Position numbers and translations under genes: made by a program. Shown in pieces: positions 9,033-17,786 of a DNA stretch of 64,000 nucleotides. The DNA comes from Kitasatospora sp. NA04385 (GTDB taxonomy: Bacteria > Actinomycetota > Actinomycetes > Streptomycetales > Streptomycetaceae): positions 5,901,156 to 5,965,155 of the forward strand of contig NZ_CP054919.1 of the NCBI RefSeq assembly GCF_013364235.1, given 5' to 3'. The notes below the pieces were generated by a model, which was not told the origin of the DNA, ran no database searches, and was given only the letters and a program-made list of their open reading frames with translations. Position 1 is the first letter of the stretch. Each line of letters opens with the position of its first letter.

Positions 9033-10579
9033 TTGGCACTCCCCATCTCCAGCGGGGCCGGGGCCCCGGGCGGCACGAACGGCAGACCCGCCGGTGCCCC
9101 GTTCTCGATCAGCTTCCACAGCGCGTCGGTGTCGGCGTGCTCGGCGACCAGGTCGCCCAGCGCGTCGAGCTGCTGCTCGCGGGCGGCCGCGAAGGAGGTG
9201 TCCGGCGCCGGGACGAAGGACCGCCCGGCGGCGCGGGACGCCTCGGCCAGGAACGCCCGGCGGAAGGCGTCGTTCTCCAGCAGGCCGTGCCAGGTGGTGC
9301 CCCACACCGCGCCCGCCCGGCAGCCGTCCAGCGGCCGCCCGGCCGGGTCGGTGACGAACGGCGCGCCGCCCTCCACCGACACCACGCCGTGGTGGATCTC
9401 GTAGCCCTCCACCGGCTCGCCCAGCGCCACCCCCGACGGCCGGGCCAGCACCTTGTCGGCGCCGAACACCACCCGGACCGGCAGCAGCCCCAGGCCGTCC
9501 ACCGCGCCGGACGACTTCGACTCCACCCCGTCCACGATCTCCCGGCCCAGCATCTGGTAGCCGCCGCACACCCCCAGCACCGGCAGCCCCGCCGCGGCCC
9601 GGGCCGCCAGCGGCTCCGCCAGGCCCTGCGCGCGCAGCCACGCCAGGTCCGCGACGGTCGCCCGGGTGCCGGGCAGCACCACCAGGTCCGCGTCCGCGAG
9701 CTCCTCCGGGCGGGTCGCCCAGCGCACCAGCACGCCCGGCTCCTGCGCCAGCGCGTCCACGTCCGTGAAGTTCGACAGCCGCGGGAAGCGCACCACCGCG
9801 ACCCGCAGCACCTCGGCGCCCACCGGCCCGCCCGCCGCCGGCCGGGACGCCACCGCGGCCAGGCCGAGCGAGTCCTCCGCGTCCAGCCACAGGCCGGGCA
9901 GCATCGGCAGCGTCCCCAGCACCGGACGGCCGGTCAGCCGCCGCAGCATCTCCAACCCCGGCTCCAGCAGCCGGGCGTCACCGCGGAACTTGTTGACGAA
10001 CCAGCCCGCGACCAGCGCCTGGTCCTCGGCCGACAGCAGCGCCAGCGTCCCGAACATCGACGCGAACACCCCGCCCCGGTCGATGTCCCCGACCACCACG
10101 ACCGGCAGCCGGGCCGCCGTCGCCAGGCCCATGTTGGCGATGTCCCGGTCCCGCAGGTTGATCTCCGCCGGGGAGCCCGCGCCCTCGCACACCACCACGT
10201 CGAAGCGCGCCCGCAGGTCCGCCAGGCACTCCAACGCCCGTTCCAGCAGCACCGGTTTGCGCTCCCGGTAGTCCAGCGCCCCGACCTCCGCGACCGGCCG
10301 CCCCAGCAGCACCACCTGGCTGCGCCCGTCCGCGCCCGGCTTCAGCAGCACCGGGTTCATCGCCGCCTCCGGCGCCACCTTCGCCGCCTGCGCCTGCATC
10401 GCCTGCGCCCGCCCGATCTCCGCCCCGTCGGCCGTCACGAACGAGTTCAGCGACATGTTCTGCGCCTTGAACGGCGCCACCCGCACCCCCTGCCGGGCCA
10501 GCCAGCGGCAGATGCCCGCCGTCACCACGCTCTTCCCGGCATCCGAGGTCGTTCCGGCCACCAACAGCGCGCCGTTCAC
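9029..10579 (-). CDS. cobQ: cobyric acid synthase CobQ
   Basis: A 516-residue glutamine amidotransferase-like ligase that amidates the b, d, e and g side chains of adenosylcobyrinate diamide. The N-terminal synthetase domain has GTTSDAGKSVVTAG (residues ~8-21) and the diagnostic APFKAQNMSLNSF. The C-terminal domain has the nucleophile in GVCGGYQMLGR and the YEIHHG catalytic-His segment. The GTG start is preceded by a GAAGGAG ribosome binding site with 7 nt spacing. About 100 bp separate it from cobD. That gap is unusually purine-rich on the plus strand, with four GGGGGA-type runs. Confidence 0.95.
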   Translation of the reverse strand: MNGALLVAGTTSDAGKSVVTAGICRWLARQGVRVAPFKAQNMSLNSFVTADGAEIGRAQAMQAQAAKVAPEAAMNPVLLKPGADGRSQVVLLGRPVAEVGALDYRERKPVLLERALECLADLRARFDVVVCEGAGSPAEINLRDRDIANMGLATAARLPVVVVGDIDRGGVFASMFGTLALLSAEDQALVAGWFVNKFRGDARLLEPGLEMLRRLTGRPVLGTLPMLPGLWLDAEDSLGLAAVASRPAAGGPVGAEVLRVAVVRFPRLSNFTDVDALAQEPGVLVRWATRPEELADADLVVLPGTRATVADLAWLRAQGLAEPLAARAAAGLPVLGVCGGYQMLGREIVDGVESKSSGAVDGLGLLPVRVVFGADKVLARPSGVALGEPVEGYEIHHGVVSVEGGAPFVTDPAGRPLDGCRAGAVWGTTWHGLLENDAFRRAFLAEASRAAGRSFVPAPDTSFAAAREQQLDALGDLVAEHADTDALWKLIENGAPAGLPFVPPGAPAPLEMGSAK

Positions 10580-10598
10580 GGCAGGACTCCTTCGGAGA

Positions 10599-10620
10599 GG
10601 GGGAGGGGGAGGGGGAGAGG
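10599..10620. repeat. G-run tract between cobD and cobQ
   Basis: The plus strand reads a series of GGGGGA blocks (four closely spaced G-runs), so the cobD-cobQ transcript carries a polypyrimidine stretch just 5' of the cobQ ribosome binding site. The pattern fits a possible G-quadruplex on the template strand. Its effect is unknown. Confidence 0.5.
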
Positions 10621-10679
10621 TGAGGGGCGCGCGGGCACGCCGAGGACCCGCCCGGACGGGGGCAGCCGCCGCGACGCGG

Positions 10680-11624
10680 TCACCCGCGCCGCCGCCCGCC
10701 GGAGGCCAGCGCCCGCACGCCCAGCGTGGTCACCAGGGCGAGCGCGCCGACCCGCCGGGAGAGGCGGCAGGCCCGTTCGATGTCGGCGACGGCGACCGGC
10801 GGCAGGTCCGCGCCCAGCACGGGACGGTGCTCGACCCGCTCGCCGTAGCGCAGCGTCCCGCCCAGCCGCACGCCCAGCGCGCCCGCGAACGCGGCCTCCG
10901 CCTGGCCCGCGTTCGGACTCGGGTGCGCGGAGCCGTCCCGCCGCCAGACCCGCCACGTCCGGGCCGGGGCGCCGGACGCGCCGACGGCCAGCAGCGCGGT
11001 CAGCCGGGCGCCCGGCCAGCCCGCGACGTCGTCCAGCCGGGCCGCGGCCCAGCCGAACCGGCGGTAGCGCGCCGACCGGTGCCCGACCATCGCGTCCAGC
11101 GTGTTGACGGCCCGGAACGCCAGCAGCCCCGGCACGCCCGCGACACCGCCCCACACCAGGGCGTTGACCACCGCGTCGGCGGTGTTCTCGGCGACCGACT
11201 CGACCACCGCCCGCGCCACCTGCTGCTCGTCCAGGCCGGACGGGTCGCGCCCGCACAGGTGCGGCAGCCGCTCCCGGGCGCCCGCCAGGTCGCCGTCCGC
11301 CAGCGAACGCCCGACCGCCGTCGCCTCCCGGGTCAGCGAGGTCCCGCCCAGCACCGTGAAGGCGGCCGCGGCGGCCAGCGCGCCCGCCGCCACCGGCGAG
11401 CGCCGCGCCGCCCGGACGGCCAGCGCCGCCCCGCCCGCCACCGCGCCGACCGCGAGCGCGGTGTGCAGCGCCCCGGCCCCGCGGTGGTCGCGCCACAGCC
11501 GGCCCTCCAGCCGGGCCGCGGCGGTGCCGAACAGGGCGACGGGGTGTCCGCGCCGGGGGTCTCCGAACCGGGCGTCCGCGAGGTATCCCGCGGCCGCGCC
11601 CACCAGGTACGGGGCAGCCCGCAT
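10680..11624 (-). CDS. cobD: adenosylcobinamide-phosphate synthase CobD/CbiB
   Basis: A 314-residue integral membrane enzyme that attaches the aminopropanol (phosphate) arm to cobyric acid. It starts at ATG 11624 (MRAAPYLVGAAAGYLAD) and keeps the family landmarks: DPRRGHPVALFG near residue 25, the long hydrophobic segments between about 50 and 95, VVESVAENTADAVV near 150, and the VNTLDAMVGHRSARYRRFGWAAARLDD stretch split across residues ~185-210. It is the first gene behind the cobalamin riboswitch and so the lead gene of the B12 operon. The C-terminal ALVTTLGVRAL helix is the last membrane segment. Confidence 0.93.
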   Translation of the reverse strand: MRAAPYLVGAAAGYLADARFGDPRRGHPVALFGTAAARLEGRLWRDHRGAGALHTALAVGAVAGGAALAVRAARRSPVAAGALAAAAAFTVLGGTSLTREATAVGRSLADGDLAGARERLPHLCGRDPSGLDEQQVARAVVESVAENTADAVVNALVWGGVAGVPGLLAFRAVNTLDAMVGHRSARYRRFGWAAARLDDVAGWPGARLTALLAVGASGAPARTWRVWRRDGSAHPSPNAGQAEAAFAGALGVRLGGTLRYGERVEHRPVLGADLPPVAVADIERACRLSRRVGALALVTTLGVRALASGGRRRG

Positions 11625-11671
11625 GGCGTCGTGTCCTCACTCAGGGTCCGCGCCCTGGATCGACGGAACGG

Positions 11672-11850
11672 GGGCCAGAGTCTCCTGACTTCCGGTCACC
11701 CCCGCGCGGGGTGTCCGGTCACAGTGGCGGGACCGCGCCGGACTCGCACCGGCTTCCTCTGCTTGCCTCCGTTTGGCCCGAAGATCCCACCACGCCCGCT
11801 TCGGGGCAGTCAACCGAGCCGGCGGAGGGGTTGGTCACATACGGCCACCG
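11672..11850 (-). ncRNA. cobalamin riboswitch
   Basis: On the minus strand, upstream of cobD, the RNA reads GAGGAAGCCGGTGCGAGTCC, then GCGCGGTCCCGCCACTGTGA, and nearer the gene AGTCAGGAGACTCTGGCC. These are the conserved core blocks of the AdoCbl riboswitch (the CCGGTG..AGTCCGG..GC..CCCGCCACTG box and the AGTCAGGANAC terminal element). The 3' element lies about 55 nt before the cobD ATG, so the switch probably masks the start region or causes early termination when B12 is plentiful. The outer limits are approximate because I could not fold the P1 stem precisely. Confidence 0.93.
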
Positions 11851-11914
11851 GGGCCGGAAGGGCCCCGCCGAACCGGTCGACGGGGCCCGCGGCGCAGGTC
11901 AGGACGGGTGCGGG

Positions 11915-12439
11915 TCAGGCGGTGTCGCTGCCGCTGCCGCTGCCGCTGCCGGTGCCGGTGCCGTTGTCGCCACCGCCGCTGCCGTTGTCGCCGCTGTCGC
12001 CGCGCAGGGAGCGGACCATGCTCTGCAGGCTCCGGAACGCGTCCGCCTGCTCCGCCCCGGTCATGCCCGCCAGCATCCGGGCCTCGACGGAGCGGACCGC
12101 CGCGCTCGCCCGCGCCAGGCTCCGCCGGCCGCGGGGGGTGAGCCGCGCGGGGAGGGCCTTGCCGACGGGCGCCTCCGCGGGCCGGGTGACGTACCCCTCC
12201 CGTTCCAGGTTCTGGAGCAGCACGTTCATCGACTGCCGGGTCACGAACGCGCCGCGCGCGAGCTCGGAGTTCGACAGGCCCGGCCGCTGGGCCAGCAGTT
12301 CGAGGCAGGAGTAGTGCGTCACGGTCATGCCGAGCGGCCGCAGCACCTCCTCCATGGCGGTGCGCAGGACGCTCGACGCCTCTTTGAGCAGGTAGCCCAG
12401 GGAGGTGTCCAGGTCGATGCCGGCGTCGCTTTGACTCAT
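11915..12439 (-). CDS. MarR family transcriptional regulator
   Basis: A 174-residue MarR protein from ATG 12439. Residues ~20-145 form the winged-helix core: GMTVTHYSCLELLAQ, the recognition helix SNSELARGAFVTRQSMNVLL and the wing RPAEAPVGKALPARLTPRGR. The C-terminus (~155-174) is a low-complexity Gly/Ser/Asp/Asn/Thr tail encoded by a near-tandem GCTGCCGCTGCC-type run. It is divergent from the VOC gene. Its start codon overlaps a 16-bp palindrome, so autorepression with co-control of the VOC gene is likely. Confidence 0.9.
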   Translation of the reverse strand: MSQSDAGIDLDTSLGYLLKEASSVLRTAMEEVLRPLGMTVTHYSCLELLAQRPGLSNSELARGAFVTRQSMNVLLQNLEREGYVTRPAEAPVGKALPARLTPRGRRSLARASAAVRSVEARMLAGMTGAEQADAFRSLQSMVRSLRGDSGDNGSGGGDNGTGTGSGSGSGSDTA

Positions 12440-12482
12440 GTCAGAAGTCTGACATACGTTGTGCGTGTCAGGAATCTGACAC
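12439..12482. promoter_or_regulatory. twin palindromic operator of the MarR/VOC divergon
   Basis: Two similar palindromes occupy the 62-bp divergent promoter: TGTCAGAAGTCTGACA at 12439-12454, touching the marR start codon, and GTGTCAGGAATCTGACAC at 12465-12482, ending 19 bp before the VOC start. Both share TGTCAG-N4-CTGACA. Site centres are 27 bp apart. This is the arrangement expected for a dimeric MarR regulator controlling both genes. Confidence 0.8.
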
Positions 12483-12501
12483 GAACGGAAGGAGCATCGC
12501 C

Positions 12502-12870
12502 ATGCCCGCCACCGGTCCCGACTTCCTCTCGCTGCAGGCGCGCGACCTCGACGCCTCGCGGGCGTTCTACGAGCGCTACCTCGGCCTGGTCCGCTCGCCG
12601 GCCGGGCCCCCGCACGCCGTGGTCTTCGCGACGGAGCCGATCGCGTTCGCCCTCCGCGAGGTCGTCCCCGGCACCGATCTGGCCTCCGCCGCCCGGCCCG
12701 GCATCGGCGCCGCGATCTGGCTGCACGCCACCGACGTCCAGGCCGTCCACGACGCCCTCGCCGCCGACGGCCACGCCATCGTCTCCGCGCCGGTCGACGG
12801 CCCCTTCGGCCGGACCTTCACCTTCGTCGACCCCGACGGCTACCACATCACCCTCCACGACCGCCGCTGA
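12502..12870 (+). CDS. VOC (glyoxalase/bleomycin-resistance fold) protein
   Basis: A 122-residue single VOC-fold protein with two beta-alpha-beta-beta-beta modules. It starts DFLSLQARDLDASRAFYERYLGL (the AR-LD--RAFYE signature, split here across residues ~5-27) and ends FTFVDPDGYHITLHDRR with the metal-ligand-like His/Glu positions partly replaced. The ATG 12502 start follows GGAAGGAGC with good spacing. Such proteins act as dioxygenases, isomerases or drug-binding resistance proteins; the family does not fix the substrate. Divergence from a MarR gene through paired palindromes suggests inducible response to a small toxic molecule. Confidence 0.86.
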   Translation: MPATGPDFLSLQARDLDASRAFYERYLGLVRSPAGPPHAVVFATEPIAFALREVVPGTDLASAARPGIGAAIWLHATDVQAVHDALAADGHAIVSAPVDGPFGRTFTFVDPDGYHITLHDRR

Positions 12871-13036
12871 GGCCGGCCGGGGCCCGTCCCCGGGGCCTGC
12901 CCCCTGGCCCCGGCGGCCCCGGAACCGGCCGCCGCCGGCTCGTCGGTTCACCCAACCCCGCCGCCCCGCACCCGTTCCCGCTTCGTGCCATCCGCGGCTG
13001 TGGCCCGCCCGGCCCCCGCCCCTACCGTCGGAAGGC

Positions 13037-13750
13037 ATGCGACGCAGACAGCCGCCGGCCCCCGCGCCGGTGCCGTTCTCCCCGGCCGCCGCCCGCGCCC
13101 ACCGCACCGCGCTCGGCCTGACGGCCGACCAGGTCGCGGACGGGCTGGCCGCGCACGGCGTACGGCTGCTGCCCGGGCACGTCCTCGGCTGGGAGGAGGG
13201 CCGGATCGCGCCCACCGAGGAGCAGCTGACCGCCCTCGCCCGCACCCTGTGGTGCCCGCCCGCCGACCTGATGGGCACCGCCCCCGCCACCCTCCGCGAG
13301 CACCGGATCGCCCGCGGCCTCACCCCCGACCAGGCCGCCCGCCAACTCGGCCTCGCCCCCGCCGCCTACCTCCGGGCCGAAACCACCGGCCGCTGGAGCG
13401 GCGACGAGGAGCAGACCCGCCTGCTGGCCCGCGTCCTCGCCCTCGACCTGCCCGCCCTGCTCCGGCTCACCGGCCGCGCCGCCGAACTCGACGCCCGCCT
13501 GCGCCAGGTCGTCCAGGGCCGCTGGCAGGCCCAACTCGCCCCCGTCGCCCGCCTCGTCCCGGTCGACCCCGGCACCCTCGAACACGTCCTCGCCACCCTC
13601 CAGGCCGAACACCACACCCCCACCTCCTGGGGCGCCGCCCCCGCCCCGCCCCGCCCCGAACCCACCGCCCGCTTCTGGCAGTTGCTCACCGAGATCGCGA
13701 TAGAGACCGGGCCCGAGGCCGGGCCCGCCGGCCGCCCCGCCGACCACTGA
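13037..13750 (+). CDS. helix-turn-helix (XRE-like) protein with two HTH units
   Basis: Real coding starts at ATG 13037 (MRRRQPP); the upstream open frame is Pro/Arg-rich noise. The 237-residue product has two XRE-type helix-turn-helix units in tandem: residues ~18-75 (HRTALGLTADQVADGLAAHG ... LGWEEGRIAPTEEQL) and ~85-140 (REHRIARGLTPDQAARQLGL ... RAETTGRW). Each has the VLGWE/YLRAE equivalent of the second helix. A helical C-terminal region of about 90 residues has no motif I recognise. It is probably a DNA-binding regulator; the target is unknown and no partner gene is adjacent. Confidence 0.75.
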   Translation: MRRRQPPAPAPVPFSPAAARAHRTALGLTADQVADGLAAHGVRLLPGHVLGWEEGRIAPTEEQLTALARTLWCPPADLMGTAPATLREHRIARGLTPDQAARQLGLAPAAYLRAETTGRWSGDEEQTRLLARVLALDLPALLRLTGRAAELDARLRQVVQGRWQAQLAPVARLVPVDPGTLEHVLATLQAEHHTPTSWGAAPAPPRPEPTARFWQLLTEIAIETGPEAGPAGRPADH

Positions 13751-13919
13751 CGGCCCGGGACCGCACCGGCCCCGAGGGCGCCCGGGGAGGGGGCGGGACC
13801 GTCCGCGCCGGGCGGGACCGCCGGGGGTGGTCGTCACCCGGGGCGGCGCCCCGAATGGCCGTCCGTCGCGCGGGCAGGTGCACTGGGAGCAGAGGACCGC
13901 CAGCACTCGGGAGACCGCC

Positions 13920-15041
13920 ATGCGTTGGGGAACCGCAGCCGCCGTCGCGGCCGCCGCAGCAGGAACCGGAACGGCGGCGTTCCTGCTGCTGGGCCGGAAG
14001 GTGTCCGACCGGGTGGTGCGGCCCGGTACCGTGCAGGCGCGGTCGGCGCCCGCGCCGGTGAAGGTGCACGCGCTCGGGCCGGGCCGGGTGGTGCTGACCT
14101 CGACGCCGGACACCCGCCGGCGCGGGACGTACGCGCTGGAGTGGGGCGAGGGCGGCCACGCCGTGGTCGGTGGGGTGCTGGAGCAGGGCGCGGACCGGGT
14201 CACCCGGCGGCTGGAGCGCGCCGACGGCGGGACGCTCGCCGTCGGCACCGAGGTCAGGGTCACCGCGCGGGTGCTGCTCGGCGACCCGCGCACCGCCCTC
14301 GGCCTGGACTACACCGACGTCGCGGTGGCCAGTGACCTCGGCACCCTCCCGGCCTGGCACACCACCGGCATCCGCGGCACCTGGGTGCTGCTGGTGCACG
14401 GCCCGGGCACCGGCCGCGAGCAGGCCCTGGCGGTGCTGCCGCTGCTGCACGCGCTGCGGCTGCCCACCCTGACGGTCAGCTACCGCGGCGACCGGGACGC
14501 CCCGGCCCCGCCCGACGGCCTGGGCCACTTCGGCGAGACCGAGTGGCAGGACGTCGAGGTGGCGATCCGCTACGCGCTGTCCCAGGGCGCCGGGCAGGTC
14601 GTGCTGTACGGCTGGTCGGTCGGTGCGACCGTCGTGCTGCACACCGCCGCCCGCTCCACCTGGCGCGACCGGATCGCCGGGGTGGTGCTGGACTCCCCGG
14701 TGCTGGACTGGTCCGAGACCGTCCGCCGGGAGACCGCCCGGGCCTGGTCGTCCCCCGCCCTCGGCGAACTCGGCGCGCTCTCCGCCCAGGGCCGCACCGG
14801 CGTCGACCTCGCCGGCTTCGCCCGGATCGCCTCCGGCGCCGACCTGCCCGCGCCCGCGCTGCTGCTGCAGAGCCCGGACGACCGGATCGCCCCGTGGAGC
14901 GCCGCCCAGCGGCTCGCGGACGGCCGCGACGACCTGGTCAGCCTGCACCCGGTGCCGCACGCCGAGCACGCCGCGCTGTGGAACGCCGACCCGGCGGGGT
15001 ACACCGAGGCGCTGCGCCGCTTCCTGACCCCGCTGCTGTGA
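13920..15041 (+). CDS. alpha/beta hydrolase, membrane-anchored
   Basis: A 373-residue protein from ATG 13920 whose N-terminus (MRWGTAAAVAAAAAGTGTAAF) is a short hydrophobic anchor or signal segment. After a beta-rich region of about 100 residues, the hydrolase core shows LLVHGPGTGREQ (oxyanion loop, ~residue 160), nucleophile Ser in YGWSVGATV (~residue 233), an acid in LLLQSPDDRIAPW (~322) and a final His in PHAEHAALW. The fold is that of prolyl-oligopeptidase/esterase-like hydrolases seen as conserved proteins in Streptomyces. The substrate is not indicated by context, which is a lone gene. Confidence 0.82.
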   Translation: MRWGTAAAVAAAAAGTGTAAFLLLGRKVSDRVVRPGTVQARSAPAPVKVHALGPGRVVLTSTPDTRRRGTYALEWGEGGHAVVGGVLEQGADRVTRRLERADGGTLAVGTEVRVTARVLLGDPRTALGLDYTDVAVASDLGTLPAWHTTGIRGTWVLLVHGPGTGREQALAVLPLLHALRLPTLTVSYRGDRDAPAPPDGLGHFGETEWQDVEVAIRYALSQGAGQVVLYGWSVGATVVLHTAARSTWRDRIAGVVLDSPVLDWSETVRRETARAWSSPALGELGALSAQGRTGVDLAGFARIASGADLPAPALLLQSPDDRIAPWSAAQRLADGRDDLVSLHPVPHAEHAALWNADPAGYTEALRRFLTPLL

Positions 15042-15191
15042 CCCCCGGGGCCGGGCGCGCGGCCCCCGGAGCCGGGCGGCGGGGAACCGGAGCGCCCTCG
15101 CAGCGCGTCCTCGTCTCGGAGCGGTCACAATATCCGCCATGTCCACGTCGAAAAGCGGAGTGATTCGTCCCGTTTCGTGGCGACTCGTCCC

Positions 15192-15220
15192 CCCGTCGTT
15201 CGAAGCGTTCGCACGACGGG
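15192..15220. other. inverted repeat upstream of the 15280 gene
   Basis: CCCGTCGT (15192-15199) and ACGACGGG (15213-15220) form 8-bp arms with a 13-nt loop, 60 bp before the GTG start of the following gene. There is no T-tract, so a regulatory site is as likely as a terminator. Confidence 0.4.
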
Positions 15221-15279
15221 CCGAGACAGCTCGGCAGTCGATGTGACAGAAGGCCCGTACAAGGGGAAGACTGCACGGC

Positions 15280-16779
15280 GTGACGTCTCGGAACCCGCGC
15301 GACCGTGATGCCCCGCACCCGCCCCACCGCACCGGTGCGACGGTGACCCGTCTGCCCGGAACGGCGGCCGTCGGTCGTGTGGAGGGCACCCCCCCCGCCG
15401 CCAGCCGCCGCCGGGTCCCCGCGAAGCCGGGGCGCGGCCGGGTGCCCGTCCCGGACGGCTTCCCGGCCCCCTCCGAGCTCGCCCCGCTGGCCCGCCGGAT
15501 GCTCGCCGACGCCGTCCGCGTCGCCCGCTGGGCCGGCGAGCTCTCCGAGGTCGACAAGCGCGGCGAACTCCTCCCCGAGGACGCCCGCGCCGCCGGCCGC
15601 GCCCTCGCCATGACGGTCGGCGCCGCCGCCAACGCCTGGGGCCAGGCCCTGCTGGTCGGCCTGGTCGAGCTCCGCGACGGCGGTGCCGGGCCCGGCTGGC
15701 GGCTGCACGCCTGGGAGCACGACGACGAGGCGGTGATCCGCGGCTGGTCCGCGCTGTTCGACGCCTGGACGCTGCTCGCCCCCGTCCCGCCCGCCGCCCT
15801 GCGCGGCGTCTTCGCCCAGCTGGCCGGCCAGGCCGTCGACCAGGCCCCCCAGCTGCTGTCCTTCCTGCACCTGGTGGACGGCCCGGTCGCCGACAGCGAA
15901 CTGCTCGAACTGCTCCGCCGCGGCCTCGACGAGCGCCGCCTCGGCCCTGGCTCCGGCACCTTCCCGCTGTCGCCCGTCCCGCACGCCGCGTTCGCCGTCT
16001 CCGCCGTCCGCGGCACCTGCCGCGAACCGCAGATCGACACCCCGCACTCACCCGCCGACGTCGCCGCCGTCCTGGACTGGATGCTGGACGGCCTGGCCGC
16101 CGTCGGCGCGCTCGGCCGCCGCGACGAGGCCGCCGAGCTCTCCCCGCTGGGCCACTGGGCGGTGCGCGCCAAGCTGGAGGAGATCTGCACCGTCGCGCAG
16201 ACCGCCGCCGGCCACATCGAGCAGAGCGCCGCCGAGCTGCTCAGCGCCTGCGCCGACTACAGCCCCGGACCGGCCCGCGCCGAGTTCCGCGCCTGGGTCG
16301 CCGCCCGCCCCGCCGACCGCGCCGTCGCCGAACTCCTCGAAGCCGCCCGCGGCGAGGACGCCCTCGTCCGCGGCCTCGCCTTCGAGGCGCTGCGGGTGGT
16401 GGCCGGCTCCACCGCCGAACAGGGCGTGCGGGCCGCCGTCGACGAGCCCGTTCTGCGCCCCTACGCGCTGCTCTGGCTGGCCGAACAGCTGGACGAGGAC
16501 GGGGTCTCCCCGGCCGACGTGCTGGGCGCGGAGGACGCCGCCTGGCTGTGGGTGGACACCGCCGCCGCCGTGCTCGACCACGGCGAGACCGCGCTGCTGG
16601 TCGGCCACGTCGAGGGCGCCTCGGCCGGCGAGCCGGTCCGGCTGTTCCACCGCGCCCGGCAGTCCGGCCACCCGCGCGCCGCGAGCGTGCTGACCGCCGT
16701 CGCCTCCGTCCACCCGGACCCGGCCGTCGCCCGGGCCGCCCGCCGCAGCGCCTTCTCGGTCCACAACGGCGGCGCCTGA
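15280..16779 (+). CDS. conserved actinobacterial protein of unknown function
   Basis: A 499-residue soluble protein from GTG 15280, preceded by AAGGGGAAGA. The first ~65 residues are basic and disordered. The rest is largely alpha-helical, with Leu/Ala-rich helices resembling HEAT/ARM-like repeats (for example residues ~335-440: AELLEAARGEDALVRGLAFE, then LRPYALLWLAEQLDED). No catalytic motif, membrane span or signal peptide is visible. It ends before a strong bidirectional terminator. I recognise the overall type as a conserved Streptomyces hypothetical but cannot assign a function. Confidence 0.7.
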   Translation: MTSRNPRDRDAPHPPHRTGATVTRLPGTAAVGRVEGTPPAASRRRVPAKPGRGRVPVPDGFPAPSELAPLARRMLADAVRVARWAGELSEVDKRGELLPEDARAAGRALAMTVGAAANAWGQALLVGLVELRDGGAGPGWRLHAWEHDDEAVIRGWSALFDAWTLLAPVPPAALRGVFAQLAGQAVDQAPQLLSFLHLVDGPVADSELLELLRRGLDERRLGPGSGTFPLSPVPHAAFAVSAVRGTCREPQIDTPHSPADVAAVLDWMLDGLAAVGALGRRDEAAELSPLGHWAVRAKLEEICTVAQTAAGHIEQSAAELLSACADYSPGPARAEFRAWVAARPADRAVAELLEAARGEDALVRGLAFEALRVVAGSTAEQGVRAAVDEPVLRPYALLWLAEQLDEDGVSPADVLGAEDAAWLWVDTAAAVLDHGETALLVGHVEGASAGEPVRLFHRARQSGHPRAASVLTAVASVHPDPAVARAARRSAFSVHNGGA

Positions 16780-16849
16780 GCCCGTACCGGCACCCGGGCG
16801 GCGCCTGAGGCCCGTACCGGCACACACGAGAAGAAGCCGCACACGAAAA

Positions 16850-16888
16850 GAAGCCGCCCTCCCGGATCAGCTCCGGGAGGGCGGCTTC
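16850..16888. terminator. bidirectional hairpin terminator
   Basis: GAAGCCGCCCTCCCGGA pairs perfectly with TCCGGGAGGGCGGCTTC across a 5-nt loop. A AAGAAG tract precedes it and CTTCGT follows. It lies between the convergent 15280 gene and pssA and can serve both. Confidence 0.9.
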
Positions 16889-16913
16889 CTTCGTGCGGTG
16901 GGGCGGCGGGGCG

Positions 16914-17786
16914 TCAGCCCCGGTTCTCGGCCCGGCGGGCGCGGACCACGCCCACCTTCTCGCCGACCTTGCGGCGGATGACCAGCAGCGGGGCCATCGC
17001 GGCCAGCGCGATCTGGGCGACCGCGCCGATGTGCATCAGGGTGTCGCCGCCGGGCAGCCCCGCCGCCCAGGAGGCGAGGCAGCCGATGGAGACCACGATC
17101 CAGGCGAGCGTCGCGGTGGCGAGCAGGCCCTGCGGCTTCGGGTACTCGATCCGGCTGACCATCAGGTAGGCCACGCCGAAGATCATCAGCAGGCCGGGGA
17201 CGAACGGCGGGTCGAGCAGCACGATCGCCAGCACGGTCATCGCGCCCATCGGGCAGGGCATGCCCTGGAAGATCCCGGGCCGCATCTTGACCGCCGAGAA
17301 GCGGGCCAGCCGCAGCACCACGGCGAGCAGCACGGTCAGCGCGATGAACGCCGAGAGCTGCTGGTTGGTGCCGGGGGAGACCAGCCCCCACACCGCGACG
17401 AAGTAGGCCGGCGCGATGCCGAAGCTGATCAGGTCGGCCAGGTTGTCGAGCTCGGCGCCGAGCGCGGAGGAGCGCAGCTTGCGCGCCACCAGGCCGTCGA
17501 AGAGGTCGCACATGGAGCCGATCAGCAGCAGCGTCACCGCGGTGGCGGCGCTGTGCTTGACCGGGGCGGCCGACTCGTTGGTCAGGTGCGGCATCAGGAT
17601 CCCGGTGGTGATCGAGTAGATCGCCAGGAAGCCGCAGACGGCGTTGCCCAGGGTCAGGAAGTCGGCGGTGGACAGGTGCTGGGGGGAACGGGGCGCGCGC
17701 AGTTCGCGGTCCCGGGCCCAGCGGCGGCGGCGGAGCTCGGTCGACTCGTCGTCGTCGAGCTCCATGAGGGTTTCCGGATCAGTCAC
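16914..17786 (-). CDS. pssA: CDP-diacylglycerol-serine O-phosphatidyltransferase PssA
   Basis: A ~290-residue membrane enzyme that makes phosphatidylserine from CDP-diacylglycerol and serine. The CDP-alcohol phosphatidyltransferase motif D-G-x2-A-R-x8-G-x3-D-x3-D is present as DGLVARKLRSSALGAELDNLAD (stated here across residues ~102-123), with about six to eight hydrophobic helices around it. GTG 17786 overlaps the end of psd by 8 nt; an in-frame TTG at 17792 would add two residues. Together with psd it forms the phosphatidylethanolamine branch, transcribed psd then pssA. Confidence 0.92.
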   Translation of the reverse strand: MTDPETLMELDDDESTELRRRRWARDRELRAPRSPQHLSTADFLTLGNAVCGFLAIYSITTGILMPHLTNESAAPVKHSAATAVTLLLIGSMCDLFDGLVARKLRSSALGAELDNLADLISFGIAPAYFVAVWGLVSPGTNQQLSAFIALTVLLAVVLRLARFSAVKMRPGIFQGMPCPMGAMTVLAIVLLDPPFVPGLLMIFGVAYLMVSRIEYPKPQGLLATATLAWIVVSIGCLASWAAGLPGGDTLMHIGAVAQIALAAMAPLLVIRRKVGEKVGVVRARRAENRG

